A stretch of 64,000 nucleotides of DNA from Clostridia bacterium (GTDB lineage Bacteria; Bacillota; Clostridia; Oscillospirales; CAG-272). Shown in pieces: positions 16,610-25,778 of this stretch. Positions within the stretch are counted from its first letter, which is position 1. Each line of letters begins with the position of its first letter. A program made the position numbers and the translations under genes. The stretch covers positions 1 through 64,000 of the forward strand of contig JAFTKO010000008.1 in the NCBI GenBank assembly GCA_017453205.1. The letters run 5' to 3'. The notes under the pieces are model-generated. The model worked only from the letters and a program-made list of their open reading frames with translations. It ran no database searches and had not been told where the DNA came from.

Positions 16610-18988
16610 ATGAAACCCAAAAATCAACACATTATCGATCTTGCAAAAGCACTCTTCCGCGAGGAAAGATCGATCACCAAGCTGACCGGTTGGTTCCAAA
16701 TCCGCGAGACCGCCGCAAAGAATGAAGGCAAATATGCCGACCTGTCGTTGGAGCGCAGAACTGCGGCACTGCTCCACGACGAGCTGAAGGAGCTCCCGCT
16801 TTCGATCTCCGACAATGCCGTGTTCGCGGGTACACAGCGCGACGCCTTTGCACGCACCTATGCGCTCATCAATCCCTCCTTCCGCGTGGAGACCTTTAGC
16901 GGCTACTGCGATCCTACCGCCGTGTACGGTGACATCGATCCCGACGAGGAATTTACCAAAGAGAGAATTGAAAAGCTCCGTCAATACACCCTCCAAACGC
17001 CCTACGTCAGCCAACTGAATGCCATGTACAAAAAGGCGGAGAGCTACACGGGCGAGGTCATCTACTTTGTGGAGCAGGTCACTGGACACTTGATTCCCGA
17101 GTTTGGCACCGCTCTGCAATACGGCACCAAGGAGCTGATCGCCACCGCGAAAGCCAAGGCGGAAACCGAGACCGATGCCGAAAAGAAAGACAATCTGCTT
17201 GCCTTTGCCGATGCGCTCGCTTGCGCCGAGCTGTTGGCGGGACGCTACCGCGAGATCGCACTTGCCAAAGAGGCAGCCGCAATCGCCGCAAAGGATGACG
17301 AAAAAGCCGCGCGCTTTGGCAAGCTTGCAAACGCACTTGCCCGCGTACCGATGTACGGCGCACGCGATATGTTTGAGGCAATTCAAAGCTTTATGCTCCT
17401 GTGGGAGATCATGTGCATCGAGCAGGCACCCAATCCCTACGCCTTCTCCGTCGGTAACGCCGACCGCATTTTTGAGCCCTACCGCCACGGTATGACGCGT
17501 GAGGACGCCGCGGCTTTGTTCTGCCACTTCTTGGTATTCTTCAATGTTGCCGACCGTAGCTGGGCGATCTCGCAAAACCTGATCGTCGGCGGCAGAGACT
17601 ACGACGGCAACGACTTGACCAACCCGTCCTCCTACTCGTTGCTTGACGCTTACTTTGAGATGAATCTGCCTCAGCCGATCCTCTCGGTCAAGCTCCACAA
17701 GAACACCCCCGACAAGCTGTACGAGGAGCTGGGACGTTTCTTCTTCTCGCCCGGCGTACTTACCCCCTCGCTCTTCAACGACGACTCGCTCTTCCCCATT
17801 CTCGAGGCAAAGGGCGTGGACAAAGAGGACCTCGAAACCTACAGTGTGGCAGGCTGTCAAGAGCCTTTGATCCGCGGCAAAGACAACGCCAATACCACCA
17901 ACAGCTGGCTCAACCTCGGCAAGATCCTGGAGCTCACCATCAGCGGCGGCGTTTCTACCATCACCGGCAAAAAGCTTTGCGATTTTGAAAAGCTCCCGCC
18001 CGAAGAGCTCCTTCCCCGGTTGCGTGAGAAATTCTATGAGAATGTCAAGAGCTCGGTCGCACTGATGGCAGACTCGGCAAACGGCGCTTCCCGCGCGCTC
18101 TCCAACCTGCGCGTTCCTTTCCTTTCCTCCTTTATGGGCGGTCTGGATTACGCATACGACACCCGCGACACCGAGCATCAGGGAACCAAATACAACGGCT
18201 CGGGCTGTCTCATTCACGGTCTTTCGATCGTTGCCGACTCCTTTATCGCCGTCGACCACCTGCTCAAGGAGCGTCCTCAAGATGCGGAACGCTTGGTAAA
18301 AGCGCTTGCCAATGACTTTGAGGGCGATGATGAACTGCGTGAATATCTGCTCTCCTGCCCCAAATTCGGCAACAACATTCCCGAGGTCGACAACGAGGCG
18401 GCAGAAATCGCAAACAAGATCTCGGATCTCATCAACAGCACCAAAAACTACCTCAGCAACGATTTCCGCGCCGACTGGTCAAGCCCCACAACGCATTTGA
18501 CCTACGGCTACTGGGTGGGCGCGCTCCCGTCCGGCAGACCCGCGCGTGACATGATGAACTACGGCGTAGACCCGCTGTACGGCTCTGCGGAGAGCGGTCT
18601 CGGCATGCGTATGCTTTCCAACATGGCTCTGCCTTTCTGCAAGATGTGCGGCGGTTATGCCTCCCACCTCGGTATTGATCCCAAGTACTTCCCCGCCGAC
18701 AGCTTTGAGGGCAAGGGACTGCAGTTCAAGGAAAGAGTCATCGAGCCGCTGTTCTTCAATCCCGCGGCGGACGGCATCCAACCTTTCTACCTCTATGTCA
18801 ACGTCACCACGCCCGAGACGCTCCGTAAGCTTCTCAAAAATCCGAAGAAGTACGCGCCCAGCGGCGTTTACATCGTCCGTATCCACGGTACCTTTGTCAA
18901 CTTCCTTGACCTTTCTCCCGACGTACAGCAGGATATTATTCGCCGTCTTGACCTCGCATCCACCGCAAACATCGGAGGCAACGAATGA
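16610..18988 (+). CDS. Glycyl radical enzyme, PFL-like eliminase of unknown substrate
   Basis: A 792-residue glycyl radical enzyme. The thiyl-radical Cys is Cys416 in AGCQEP. Glu418, two residues later, matches the catalytic base kept in the diol and amine lyase (eliminase) branch, whereas pyruvate formate-lyase has two adjacent Cys. The glycyl radical site is Gly760 in the unusual context RIHGTF (the normal form is RVxGY/F), followed by FVNFLDLSPDVQQDII, which fits the family tail. I infer a radical dehydratase or lyase acting on a sugar, polyol or related compound, since a carbohydrate kinase is translationally coupled downstream (ATGA overlap at 18985). It was not matched to any known subtype. 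An N-terminal alpha-helical PFL domain is present throughout. Confidence 0.88.
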   Translation: MKPKNQHIIDLAKALFREERSITKLTGWFQIRETAAKNEGKYADLSLERRTAALLHDELKELPLSISDNAVFAGTQRDAFARTYALINPSFRVETFSGYCDPTAVYGDIDPDEEFTKERIEKLRQYTLQTPYVSQLNAMYKKAESYTGEVIYFVEQVTGHLIPEFGTALQYGTKELIATAKAKAETETDAEKKDNLLAFADALACAELLAGRYREIALAKEAAAIAAKDDEKAARFGKLANALARVPMYGARDMFEAIQSFMLLWEIMCIEQAPNPYAFSVGNADRIFEPYRHGMTREDAAALFCHFLVFFNVADRSWAISQNLIVGGRDYDGNDLTNPSSYSLLDAYFEMNLPQPILSVKLHKNTPDKLYEELGRFFFSPGVLTPSLFNDDSLFPILEAKGVDKEDLETYSVAGCQEPLIRGKDNANTTNSWLNLGKILELTISGGVSTITGKKLCDFEKLPPEELLPRLREKFYENVKSSVALMADSANGASRALSNLRVPFLSSFMGGLDYAYDTRDTEHQGTKYNGSGCLIHGLSIVADSFIAVDHLLKERPQDAERLVKALANDFEGDDELREYLLSCPKFGNNIPEVDNEAAEIANKISDLINSTKNYLSNDFRADWSSPTTHLTYGYWVGALPSGRPARDMMNYGVDPLYGSAESGLGMRMLSNMALPFCKMCGGYASHLGIDPKYFPADSFEGKGLQFKERVIEPLFFNPAADGIQPFYLYVNVTTPETLRKLLKNPKKYAPSGVYIVRIHGTFVNFLDLSPDVQQDIIRRLDLASTANIGGNE

Positions 18989-20292
18989 GCCGCTATACTC
19001 TCGGAGTCGACATCGGAACCACCAGCATTTGCGCCTTGGCGCTTGACTGTGACAGCGGAAAGACACTGCACGCACTCAACCGCGCCAACACCTCGTCCAT
19101 TGCATCGGAGGACAGCTTTGCGAGAATGCAAAACACCGACGTGATTTTGGAGACCGCATATGCGCTGATTGCCGAGCTGGAAGAAAAGCTCGGCCCCCCC
19201 GCCGCCATCGGTGTCACGGGACAGATGCACGGCATCGTCTATTTGGATGCAGACGGCAACGCGGTCAGCCCGCTTTACACTTGGCAGGACGCGCGCGGAG
19301 CCCAAGAAAAGGAAAACGGCGAAACCTACGTCGAATATATGCGCCGTATCACGGGCTACCCCGTCTCGGCAGGCTACGGCTTGGCAACCCATTTTTACCA
19401 GCACTGCAACGGTGCAGTCCCCGCAAACGCGGTCAAGCTTTGCACCGTGCACGACTTTTTGGCGATGAAATTGGCAAACCGTACCTCCCCCGTCGTACAT
19501 GCGTCGGACGCGGCAAGCCTTGGTCTTTATGACTTGAAAAACGATTGTTTTGACCTCTCGGCAATGGGAGCTTTGGGCATGTCCGCGTCGATCCTCCCCG
19601 AGGTCACGACAGGCTCCGAATCGATCGGATATTACAAAGAGAACATCCCCGTCTATCCCGCAATCGGCGACAATCAAGCAAGCTTTCTCGGAAGCGCGGG
19701 CGAGGAGGAAGGCAATCTTCTGGTCAATATCGGTACGGGTAGCCAAGTATCGGTCATCGGCAAGCTCGGTGACACGGTTGCCGGCATCGAGTGCCGCCCG
19801 TTCTTGAACGGAAAGCATCTGTTGGTCGGCAGCTCGCTCTGCGGCGGACGTGCTTACGCCATTCTCGAAAAATTCTTCCGCGCGGTAGCAAACATGTGCG
19901 GAGCCGACATCCAATCGGCATATCCCTTTATGGACAAGTGGATCGCGGAGAACACCCCCGAGCAATCGCTCAACGTCTCCACGCTCTTTGACGGCACCCG
20001 CGAGGATCCAACCATCCGCGGCAGTATCTCGGGAATTTCGATCACCAATCTCGAGCCCGGTGCAATGATGGACGGTTTTATGCGCGGCATTGCCCAAGAA
20101 CTGCACGCGCTCTACCAAAACATGAGCGGTCTGCTTGATACCGAAGTCAAGACCATGATCGGCTCCGGCAACGGATTGCGCGTCAATCCCGCGCTTTGCA
20201 AGGTCATGGAGCATACCTTCGGCATGGCTTTGACGCTTTCCGACAGCAAGGAAGAGGCTGCCCTCGGCGCAGCGAAATTTGCAAACAGATAA
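18985..20292 (+). CDS. FGGY-family carbohydrate kinase, sedoheptulokinase-like
   Basis: ATP-dependent sugar kinase of 435 residues. The N-terminal phosphate loop is GVDIGTTSICAL; GVTGQMHGIVYLD and TWQDARGAQ resemble sedoheptulokinase (SHPK); the C-terminal adenosine region contains MIGSGNGLRVNP. The start codon overlaps the stop of the glycyl radical enzyme gene (ATGA), so the two proteins are made together. The kinase probably phosphorylates the substrate or product of that enzyme, a ketose or polyol. It is slightly shorter than typical FGGY kinases (about 480-500), like SHPK-type members. A terminator follows at once. Confidence 0.85.
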   Translation: MSRYTLGVDIGTTSICALALDCDSGKTLHALNRANTSSIASEDSFARMQNTDVILETAYALIAELEEKLGPPAAIGVTGQMHGIVYLDADGNAVSPLYTWQDARGAQEKENGETYVEYMRRITGYPVSAGYGLATHFYQHCNGAVPANAVKLCTVHDFLAMKLANRTSPVVHASDAASLGLYDLKNDCFDLSAMGALGMSASILPEVTTGSESIGYYKENIPVYPAIGDNQASFLGSAGEEEGNLLVNIGTGSQVSVIGKLGDTVAGIECRPFLNGKHLLVGSSLCGGRAYAILEKFFRAVANMCGADIQSAYPFMDKWIAENTPEQSLNVSTLFDGTREDPTIRGSISGISITNLEPGAMMDGFMRGIAQELHALYQNMSGLLDTEVKTMIGSGNGLRVNPALCKVMEHTFGMALTLSDSKEEAALGAAKFANR

Positions 20293-20299
20293 AAACCCC

Positions 20300-20331
20300 A
20301 AAAAGGCTTCCCCGCAAGAGGAAGCCTTTTT
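20300..20331 (+). terminator. Terminator of the glycyl radical enzyme operon
   Basis: Twelve-base stem AAAAAGGCTTCC with its complement, 8-base loop, ending in five T. It sits immediately before the ribosome site (AAAGGAG) of the lipoprotein gene at 20350. Confidence 0.85.
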
Positions 20332-20349
20332 GAAAGGAGAAATATTTTT

Positions 20350-21777
20350 ATGAAGCTTTCAAAGTTTTTCAAAGGCATTTGCCTTGCACTTTCTCTGCTC
20401 ATGCTATTTTCGGCGTGTCAAACAGCATCCGAGGACGATGAAACCAACTCTACGCAAGGCACCGATGCAAAAACGCCCGAAACCGAACCTCAAACCGAAC
20501 CCGTAACTAAGGAAACCCTTGACCTTACGCAAATCCCCGCCTACACCGAGTATGCAGCAACCGCCATGCAAAAGCTGTACAACGTGTTTTGGGACGACGA
20601 GGACAACTGTTTTATCCGCACTGCCGAGGGGCAACCCGAGCCCAACGCCCCCGCCATTTGGGAACAGGGGCAATCGATCTTCGCGCTGATCTCCTACTAT
20701 GAGGCTACCCAGGACGCCGATGCCCTGCAAAAGCTGAATCAACAGTGGGCGTATTTGACCTCCGACGCATACAGCGAACGCATTCTGAAAGGAAAGCAAA
20801 AGCTTGGAACGGGTTGCTATTACGCACAGGATGACGCGGCATGGGGTTCGCTGATCTTTATCGGCATCTACCGCAACACGGGAAATACCGAGGCAATGGA
20901 ATATGCGCACGACCTCATCGTCAACTCTTACAACCACTGGGGGACAGGTGAGGAAACAAAATATCAAGGCACGTCCATCAAGAGCTTAACCGACGGCATG
21001 TATTACACAGATAATTTGGAGGAAGGCGAGTCCCCCTACAAATCGATCTATGCCGCGGCAATGGCAGTCGCCGCATTGGAATACTGCTGTCTCAAAAACC
21101 CCACCGATCCCACCGCGGTCGATCTCTACCGGCCCACGCTCAACCTGTTCCACTGGTTGGAGGACAATATGTGCCGCAACAAGACCAAGACCTACAAGGA
21201 CTATGACAGCAACGGCTCCCTAACGGTCAGTTACGTTGATTATCTTTATTATGTCGACTACGGCAGAAACGGAGAAAACGGTCCCATGGGGGCAAGAAAC
21301 CCGAGCAATATCGCGGTCAACTCCAGCACTACCGGACTGTTTGGCAACATGGCAATGGCATCCTGCGCGGGATTGCTGTACAAGATTACAAACGACACCA
21401 AATACAGTGACATCGCCGTGCGCACGGTCAAAGCCATTAGCAAGTATGAGACGCACAGCGGAACCCAAACCTACATCAACGACCGCGACCAAGGAACCAA
21501 CGCGGCAATGACGGGATATTTTGTCAAATACGCCCTCTCGTTGGACGGTGTGCGTCTGAGTGACAAACAGGTTCTCCTTGACACCGCCAAGATCATTGCA
21601 ACCAAGGGTGCGGTTACGGGAACCGACTATTATTACACCGTGTGGGACGAAGCCCCCGCCTCACATACCGTTTACTATCCCAATAACAGCCAAGTGTACG
21701 CCTACACCTGTCAGCCCCGTATGGCGACCTGTGTGCATATGATCACCGCGGCACTGCTGTTGCTTTCCATGGAATAA
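20350..21777 (+). CDS. GH76-like lipoprotein, putative alpha-mannan hydrolase
   Basis: A 475-residue lipoprotein. Leader with lipobox FSAC (about Cys21), a Thr/Glu/Pro linker to about residue 55, then an all-helical (alpha/alpha) barrel. DDAAWGSLIFIGIYRNTGN, YAHDLI, and recurring aromatic-rich helices resemble GH76 endo-alpha-1,6-mannanases, where a DDxxW pair is catalytic. If right, it works outside the cell on mannan backbones and connects with the GH38/manA cluster at 1-8152. The match is by motif only, and other (alpha/alpha)6 barrel families could give a similar pattern. It has its own ribosome site and may be read from the preceding operon through the terminator. Confidence 0.55.
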   Translation: MKLSKFFKGICLALSLLMLFSACQTASEDDETNSTQGTDAKTPETEPQTEPVTKETLDLTQIPAYTEYAATAMQKLYNVFWDDEDNCFIRTAEGQPEPNAPAIWEQGQSIFALISYYEATQDADALQKLNQQWAYLTSDAYSERILKGKQKLGTGCYYAQDDAAWGSLIFIGIYRNTGNTEAMEYAHDLIVNSYNHWGTGEETKYQGTSIKSLTDGMYYTDNLEEGESPYKSIYAAAMAVAALEYCCLKNPTDPTAVDLYRPTLNLFHWLEDNMCRNKTKTYKDYDSNGSLTVSYVDYLYYVDYGRNGENGPMGARNPSNIAVNSSTTGLFGNMAMASCAGLLYKITNDTKYSDIAVRTVKAISKYETHSGTQTYINDRDQGTNAAMTGYFVKYALSLDGVRLSDKQVLLDTAKIIATKGAVTGTDYYYTVWDEAPASHTVYYPNNSQVYAYTCQPRMATCVHMITAALLLLSME

Positions 21778-21793
21778 GATAGATACATGCTTT

Positions 21794-21860
21794 GAGGGGG
21801 AGAAAACTTTTCTCGAAAAATTTTCTCCCCCTCGCCCCCTTTTTCAAAAGCTTTTAAAAA
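21794..21860. repeat. Interspersed palindromic repeat, copy A
   Basis: Hairpin GAGGGGGAGAAAA (21794-21806) with its complement (21821-21833), then a tail GCCCCC..CAAAAGCTTTTAA. Copies B (30120) and C (35993) share the hairpin plus a C-rich tail, A-run and CTTT core. It lies just downstream of the GH76-like gene and could serve as a terminator. Confidence 0.7.
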
Positions 21861-21911
21861 TTGTCATTGCGTTAAGGAAAAGTCTTTCCACAGCCGCACA
21901 AGGTAAGCAAA

Positions 21912-21940
21912 GGTGCCGCGCGATTGCGCGGCACCCGTTT
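21912..21940 (+). terminator. Terminator downstream of the GH76-like gene
   Basis: Perfect 10-base GC-rich stem GGTGCCGCGC with its complement, loop GATT, followed by CGTTTTT. It lies between converging genes. Confidence 0.85.
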
Positions 21941-21968
21941 TTAATTGTTTTCATCCACCCTTTGGTAG

Positions 21969-22886
21969 TCACTCGCCGTCACCGATTTGGATTTGGGCAA
22001 TGACCGCGTTGTGGTCGGAAATATATCCGTCACCGTTCGCCGCCTTGTAGGGGCTGAGATTGGTGGAGGTATGGATCATATCGTAACTGACTACCGTTAC
22101 GGCATCATTGACCAAAATGTAGTCGATACGGTGACCGTCTATCCGATACGACGGATTGGTAGGATCTACATAATTGTAGCTGTAACCCGTGTTGTAATCG
22201 ACGTATGGGCTGTCTGCCTCTACGCAAGCATCTTTCAAATCCGCTGTCAGCGTTGCATAGGTCTTTGTCGTAGACTCGGCATTCATGTCCCCCACCAAGA
22301 TGACGGGGCAAGTGCTGTCCTTACCGCATGCACTCAGAATATCGGCAATTTCGTTGACGATCACAGCCGCTTGATAGTTGGTGACATCATCCGCGGTGGC
22401 AGAGTCAAGTCCATGATACGCGGCAAAGCTTGTGAGATTATCACTTGTTGCCGCCGTTAGATGCGTGTCCATAAACAGGAAATAATCATCGGTTCCCGTC
22501 ACTTGTAGCAACGCCCAAGAACAAACACGGTCGGCGCTGATGCCCTCGGTTTGGGTAGAGATCGTGGGCGCACCGTTTGCCAAATAAAACGTCCCGTTGT
22601 TAATGAGGGTGTATTGATCGGTGCGATAAAAAATGTAGCCACCCTCACCGTGTGTGGTATTTGATTTTCCGACATAGCTGAACTCATTCAGCTCCTCGTC
22701 AAGGGCAGAAAGCCACGCAGCGGTGCATTCCTGCGCGCCGAAAACGTCAATTTCCTCGCCGCGTATCATTGCCGCAATGCCGGGCAAACGGTTGGCAATG
22801 GTCGCATCCACGGTAGCGGTGCTCCCCGCGGGCAGATTTTTAATGGTCTGCCCGTCGGAGTTTGTACCGTGAAGATTGAGAGACAT
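21969..22886 (-). CDS. EEP family protein (copy 6), leaderless and in frame with the upstream gene
   Basis: A 305-residue EEP domain with AQE, MDTHLTAAT, VGDMNAES, YISDHNAVIA, so catalytic residues are intact. The first ATG (22886) falls inside the conserved first strand: the codons before it read TLVNV, matching the INVMSFN of copies 4 and 5. They are in frame with the 823-residue protein upstream and are separated from its last codon only by TAG at 22905-22907. The AGAGGA purine run is about 14 bases before the ATG, which is long. Either this is a separate but badly initiated gene, or the C-terminal domain of a longer secreted protein split by a nonsense codon. Without the fusion it has no signal peptide. 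Confidence 0.75.
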   Translation of the reverse strand: MSLNLHGTNSDGQTIKNLPAGSTATVDATIANRLPGIAAMIRGEEIDVFGAQECTAAWLSALDEELNEFSYVGKSNTTHGEGGYIFYRTDQYTLINNGTFYLANGAPTISTQTEGISADRVCSWALLQVTGTDDYFLFMDTHLTAATSDNLTSFAAYHGLDSATADDVTNYQAAVIVNEIADILSACGKDSTCPVILVGDMNAESTTKTYATLTADLKDACVEADSPYVDYNTGYSYNYVDPTNPSYRIDGHRIDYILVNDAVTVVSYDMIHTSTNLSPYKAANGDGYISDHNAVIAQIQIGDGE

Positions 22887-22904
22887 GACGTTGACGAGAG
22901 TCCT

Positions 22905-25376
22905 CTAAGCGGCGGTATCCTCTTCTACAACCTTGGTACCGCTGACGTATTCGCCGTTCTCGTAGATGACCTCATAGGTTGCGTAATCGGTTACGTTGTT
23001 ACTGTCGTTGACATCGACCGTGTAGGGAGTTACCACAAACTTGATCACGCCCGAGGCGGGAACGCCGTTGATGGTCAATGCGTAAGCATAGGTACCGCCA
23101 AGCTCTTCGGCAGTGATTGCGGTGTTTACGCCGTTTACATTTGCCGTAATGGTCTTATAGACCTCGGTGGTGCCGATGTCAAAGGTCTTATGGAACTCAC
23201 CGTCCGCATAAGCATCGACCTTGATACCGATTTTTTGGAATACATCGAGCTGATCGACCACACCCACAAAACGGACATTGATCTTGCTGTCTGCGGGAGC
23301 GGTATCCTGTACACCTACCAGCTTAAAGCCTGTGGTTTTGACGTCTGCCTCGGTGTCGATGATGAGATTGTTGATGCGGTAAATACCATCGGGCTTACCT
23401 GCATCAAAAGTCAACTTTGTAAGAGCATCCGTACCGCTCATTTCAATGGCAGCCTCTGTTGCATCATTGGTATTGACTGCATACTGACCATTGCTGACAG
23501 TTACGGTTTGTCCCCATGTGCGTGTTGTTCCATTGTAAAAACCAACAACCACAACCAAGGTTGCAGTATCGGCATCATAGGTAATAGAAACCTTGGCGTT
23601 GTCACCGACGCCGTAAGTATCATAATCTACCCAACTATCCGACATCTTAATTTCCGAACCATTGTTACACGTAAACATGAAGAGATTTTTCATCACGTTA
23701 CCGCTCGGTCTGCGACCTGTTCTGACAGAAAACAGATTATCGCCCAAATAAAACTCAAAATTGTTTTGCGTTTGAACACTTGTGGTCAAGAAATCAACTT
23801 CATAAGCGATTTCAAAGTCACCGACTTCGTTGGTCAACAACTCATATTTTGCAAATTTATTTTCGGCTTTAGATGCGTTAAGCAAGCTATAAGCATTACC
23901 AACCGACCAACCGCTTTCCAATGTCCATGCAGAGGGGGAAGTAAAGTCCTTTACCTCAGTCCAAGTTGTGTTGTTCACAGTCTTGTTCAAGCTCATGTTG
24001 GTATATTTCCAATTACCTTCGTTATTCTGTCCGTAGAACTTGACACTTGAAAGCGCACTGTTCAAATTATATTTTTTAACTTCGTCACCATTCTCATCTG
24101 TTGTTGTGAAATCGGCAGTATTGGTAGTGCACAACACCGTACCGTCAATGGTAGACCATGTCATTGTAATATCTCCGCTGTCAGAAGCTCTCGTCATATT
24201 AAAACGATAGGAAGTATATTCCGGAGTATCTACCCACTTGTCGGTAATTTTTGTCCAAGCTGTATCATTCGATCCTTTAATTTCAATTGTATGATAATTT
24301 TTAAAAATATTGGCATTATAACGTCTGGCTATACGGATCAACACATCATACTCACCAATTTTGATCTGCGTCATGGCCGTGGGATAAGTACTGGTATTAA
24401 CCGCTTCAAAGTCCAAATGATTGATATCAAATTGAAGCTCAAAGCCCTCATTTGCACCAATGGCGTCAACTGTGTAGGTGGCTTTTGCACCTTGTGCGGT
24501 CTCGTTATCATGATGCAACTCAAAACCGGTAGAGTAAGACCATCCCTTACCAATCTTATAGTTGGCAGGATCCTGCGGTGCGGTAGTAACGGTAGTACCG
24601 TTTGTTACCGTCAAACGGGAAATATCCCAAGTATTGTCAGTACCGCTCGTCTCGGGCTTAAATGCAATCTTGGAAATCACATCAGATGAAGTTGATAAAA
24701 TGCCCTCTGTATCAATCAAGCTAAAAAGAGCTCTTCCATCCACGGTGGTAATCGTTAAAGTGGTTTTTCCACTCACGCAAGACAATTCCACATGGTAGGA
24801 TGCTTCATTGTTAGCAATTGTCGCCGTGCCCAATGCCGAACTCCATATGTCTACCTTTGTACCCGTAGGTGAAGTATCCGGAACTTCACCATCCGTACTT
24901 TCCCCATTTACGGTGCCAACCGTAACGGTTTCGGAATCCAACGTAAACAAAGCGTATCTCCACGTAGAATCCCCAACAGTGCTATCATAATATCCAAATT
25001 GAGTTCTGATTTGAATCGTACTGTTGGTAAGGCGACGTTGCAAAACAACTTTATACAAATCACCGCTTGCCATCGTCAGCTCAATTTGCATACGCTGGTT
25101 CGGCGAAGCCTCGGTCGTGTCGAAATACACATCGGTTCCAAAAGACCAATCGGCGGCCGTTTCGGTCGACGCGTTCGGGTTAACATAAATCAAATTATCT
25201 GTTGTCGAAGTAAGAGACAAATAGTCATTATAAGTAAAAGTTAAAGGATTTGCCTCCCACCCATCGGCGAGCTGCCAATCGTCTGCGGAATTTACTTCTG
25301 CTGTCGCGGGAATACATACCAACCCGCAAAGCATTGCAAATACGAGCAGAAAAGATAAAATTCTTGTCTTTTTCAT
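22905..25376 (-). CDS. Secreted protein with three beta-sandwich-like repeats (823 aa)
   Basis: Signal peptide MKKTRILSFLLVFAMLCGL with a likely cut near ATA-EVN. Three homologous units follow, each opening with a W/K-x-L/I-x-x-GW motif (about residues 32, 275 and 485) and a run of beta-strands like concanavalin/LamG-type carbohydrate-binding modules. A fourth C-terminal beta domain starts near residue 680 (TGFKLVGVQDTAPADSKINVRFVG). No catalytic site was recognised. It is preceded by a 46-residue peptide gene in the same transcript. The frame continues past TAG into an EEP domain, so this may be the binding part of a binding-plus-phosphodiesterase protein. AAAGGGG precedes the ATG. Confidence 0.75.
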   Translation of the reverse strand: MKKTRILSFLLVFAMLCGLVCIPATAEVNSADDWQLADGWEANPLTFTYNDYLSLTSTTDNLIYVNPNASTETAADWSFGTDVYFDTTEASPNQRMQIELTMASGDLYKVVLQRRLTNSTIQIRTQFGYYDSTVGDSTWRYALFTLDSETVTVGTVNGESTDGEVPDTSPTGTKVDIWSSALGTATIANNEASYHVELSCVSGKTTLTITTVDGRALFSLIDTEGILSTSSDVISKIAFKPETSGTDNTWDISRLTVTNGTTVTTAPQDPANYKIGKGWSYSTGFELHHDNETAQGAKATYTVDAIGANEGFELQFDINHLDFEAVNTSTYPTAMTQIKIGEYDVLIRIARRYNANIFKNYHTIEIKGSNDTAWTKITDKWVDTPEYTSYRFNMTRASDSGDITMTWSTIDGTVLCTTNTADFTTTDENGDEVKKYNLNSALSSVKFYGQNNEGNWKYTNMSLNKTVNNTTWTEVKDFTSPSAWTLESGWSVGNAYSLLNASKAENKFAKYELLTNEVGDFEIAYEVDFLTTSVQTQNNFEFYLGDNLFSVRTGRRPSGNVMKNLFMFTCNNGSEIKMSDSWVDYDTYGVGDNAKVSITYDADTATLVVVVGFYNGTTRTWGQTVTVSNGQYAVNTNDATEAAIEMSGTDALTKLTFDAGKPDGIYRINNLIIDTEADVKTTGFKLVGVQDTAPADSKINVRFVGVVDQLDVFQKIGIKVDAYADGEFHKTFDIGTTEVYKTITANVNGVNTAITAEELGGTYAYALTINGVPASGVIKFVVTPYTVDVNDSNNVTDYATYEVIYENGEYVSGTKVVEEDTAA

Positions 25377-25460
25377 TTTTGGGGTTCCCCTTTCATTTTA
25401 TTCATATTTTATTCGTTTCAAGTTTTGATAGTTTTATTCTCAAACACAAGGGAAAATACC

Positions 25461-25601
25461 TTACCAATCTGCGGAGCCTGCGTTGCCTTCCAAAACACCG
25501 CTGAGCGGATCCCCCGCCGTTCCGGGCGAAACTGTGATAATATCGCTTTCTAAAATCATCATCGCGTCCATTTCGGGGACAATATACTTCTTTTTCTCCA
25601 T
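25461..25601 (-). CDS. Short acidic peptide (46 aa), hypothetical
   Basis: Starts ATG at 25601 with AAGGAAGG 11 bases upstream and ends TAA. The sequence begins MEKKKYIVPEMDAMMILES, then DIITVSPG, a Gly/Ala/Asp tail and a final SADW. The arrangement K-Y-x-x-P-E-M-(D/E), D-(I/V)-I-T-x-S and a terminal D-W recurs in many short unannotated peptides of gut Firmicutes and Bacteroidota. I know of no established function. It is the first gene after a strong promoter and lies 84 bases before the 823-residue protein, so the two are co-transcribed. Lack of a leader argues against ordinary secretion. A precursor peptide is possible, but no modification enzyme is adjacent. Confidence 0.7.
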   Translation of the reverse strand: MEKKKYIVPEMDAMMILESDIITVSPGTAGDPLSGVLEGNAGSADW

Positions 25602-25672
25602 GCTCTAAGAACCTTCCTTTCTGTATGAATGTTGTTGTGGTGTCTTTGTGTTTTTTTGTGGTCACATTTGTT

Positions 25673-25710
25673 ATTTTGCGGTCAAGTTTTGAATTTTATT
25701 ACCGCAAAAT
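25673..25710 (-). other. Leader hairpin in the 5' region of the peptide operon
   Basis: Perfect 10-base inverted repeat ATTTTGCGGT / ACCGCAAAAT with an 18-base loop, in the transcribed leader between the promoter at 25750 and the peptide start. It could be an operator or RNA hairpin. It does not resemble a known riboswitch. Confidence 0.45.
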
Positions 25711-25749
25711 GCAATTATTTGTTCAAGGATAAAACTAAAACTTAAGTGT

Positions 25750-25778
25750 ATTATAGCAAATTATTCGTTGTTTGTCAA
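25750..25778 (-). promoter_or_regulatory. Promoter of the peptide / 823-aa protein / EEP operon
   Basis: Minus strand: TTGACA, 17-base spacer, TATAAT, a near-consensus sigma-A promoter with a leader of about 140 bases. The 489-base spacer 25602-26090 holds this, the hairpin above and the repeat at 25897. Confidence 0.8.

Noticed and set aside
16589-18280. Large minus-strand open frame opposite the glycyl radical enzyme
   Set aside because: The plus-strand enzyme has clear catalytic motifs, and the shadow product is low-complexity.
22905-22907. TAG as a recoded sense codon in this genome
   Set aside because: The PAP2 gene at 37807 ends in TAG and shows TAG is a normal stop, so general recoding is unlikely; a local nonsense change or readthrough remains open.
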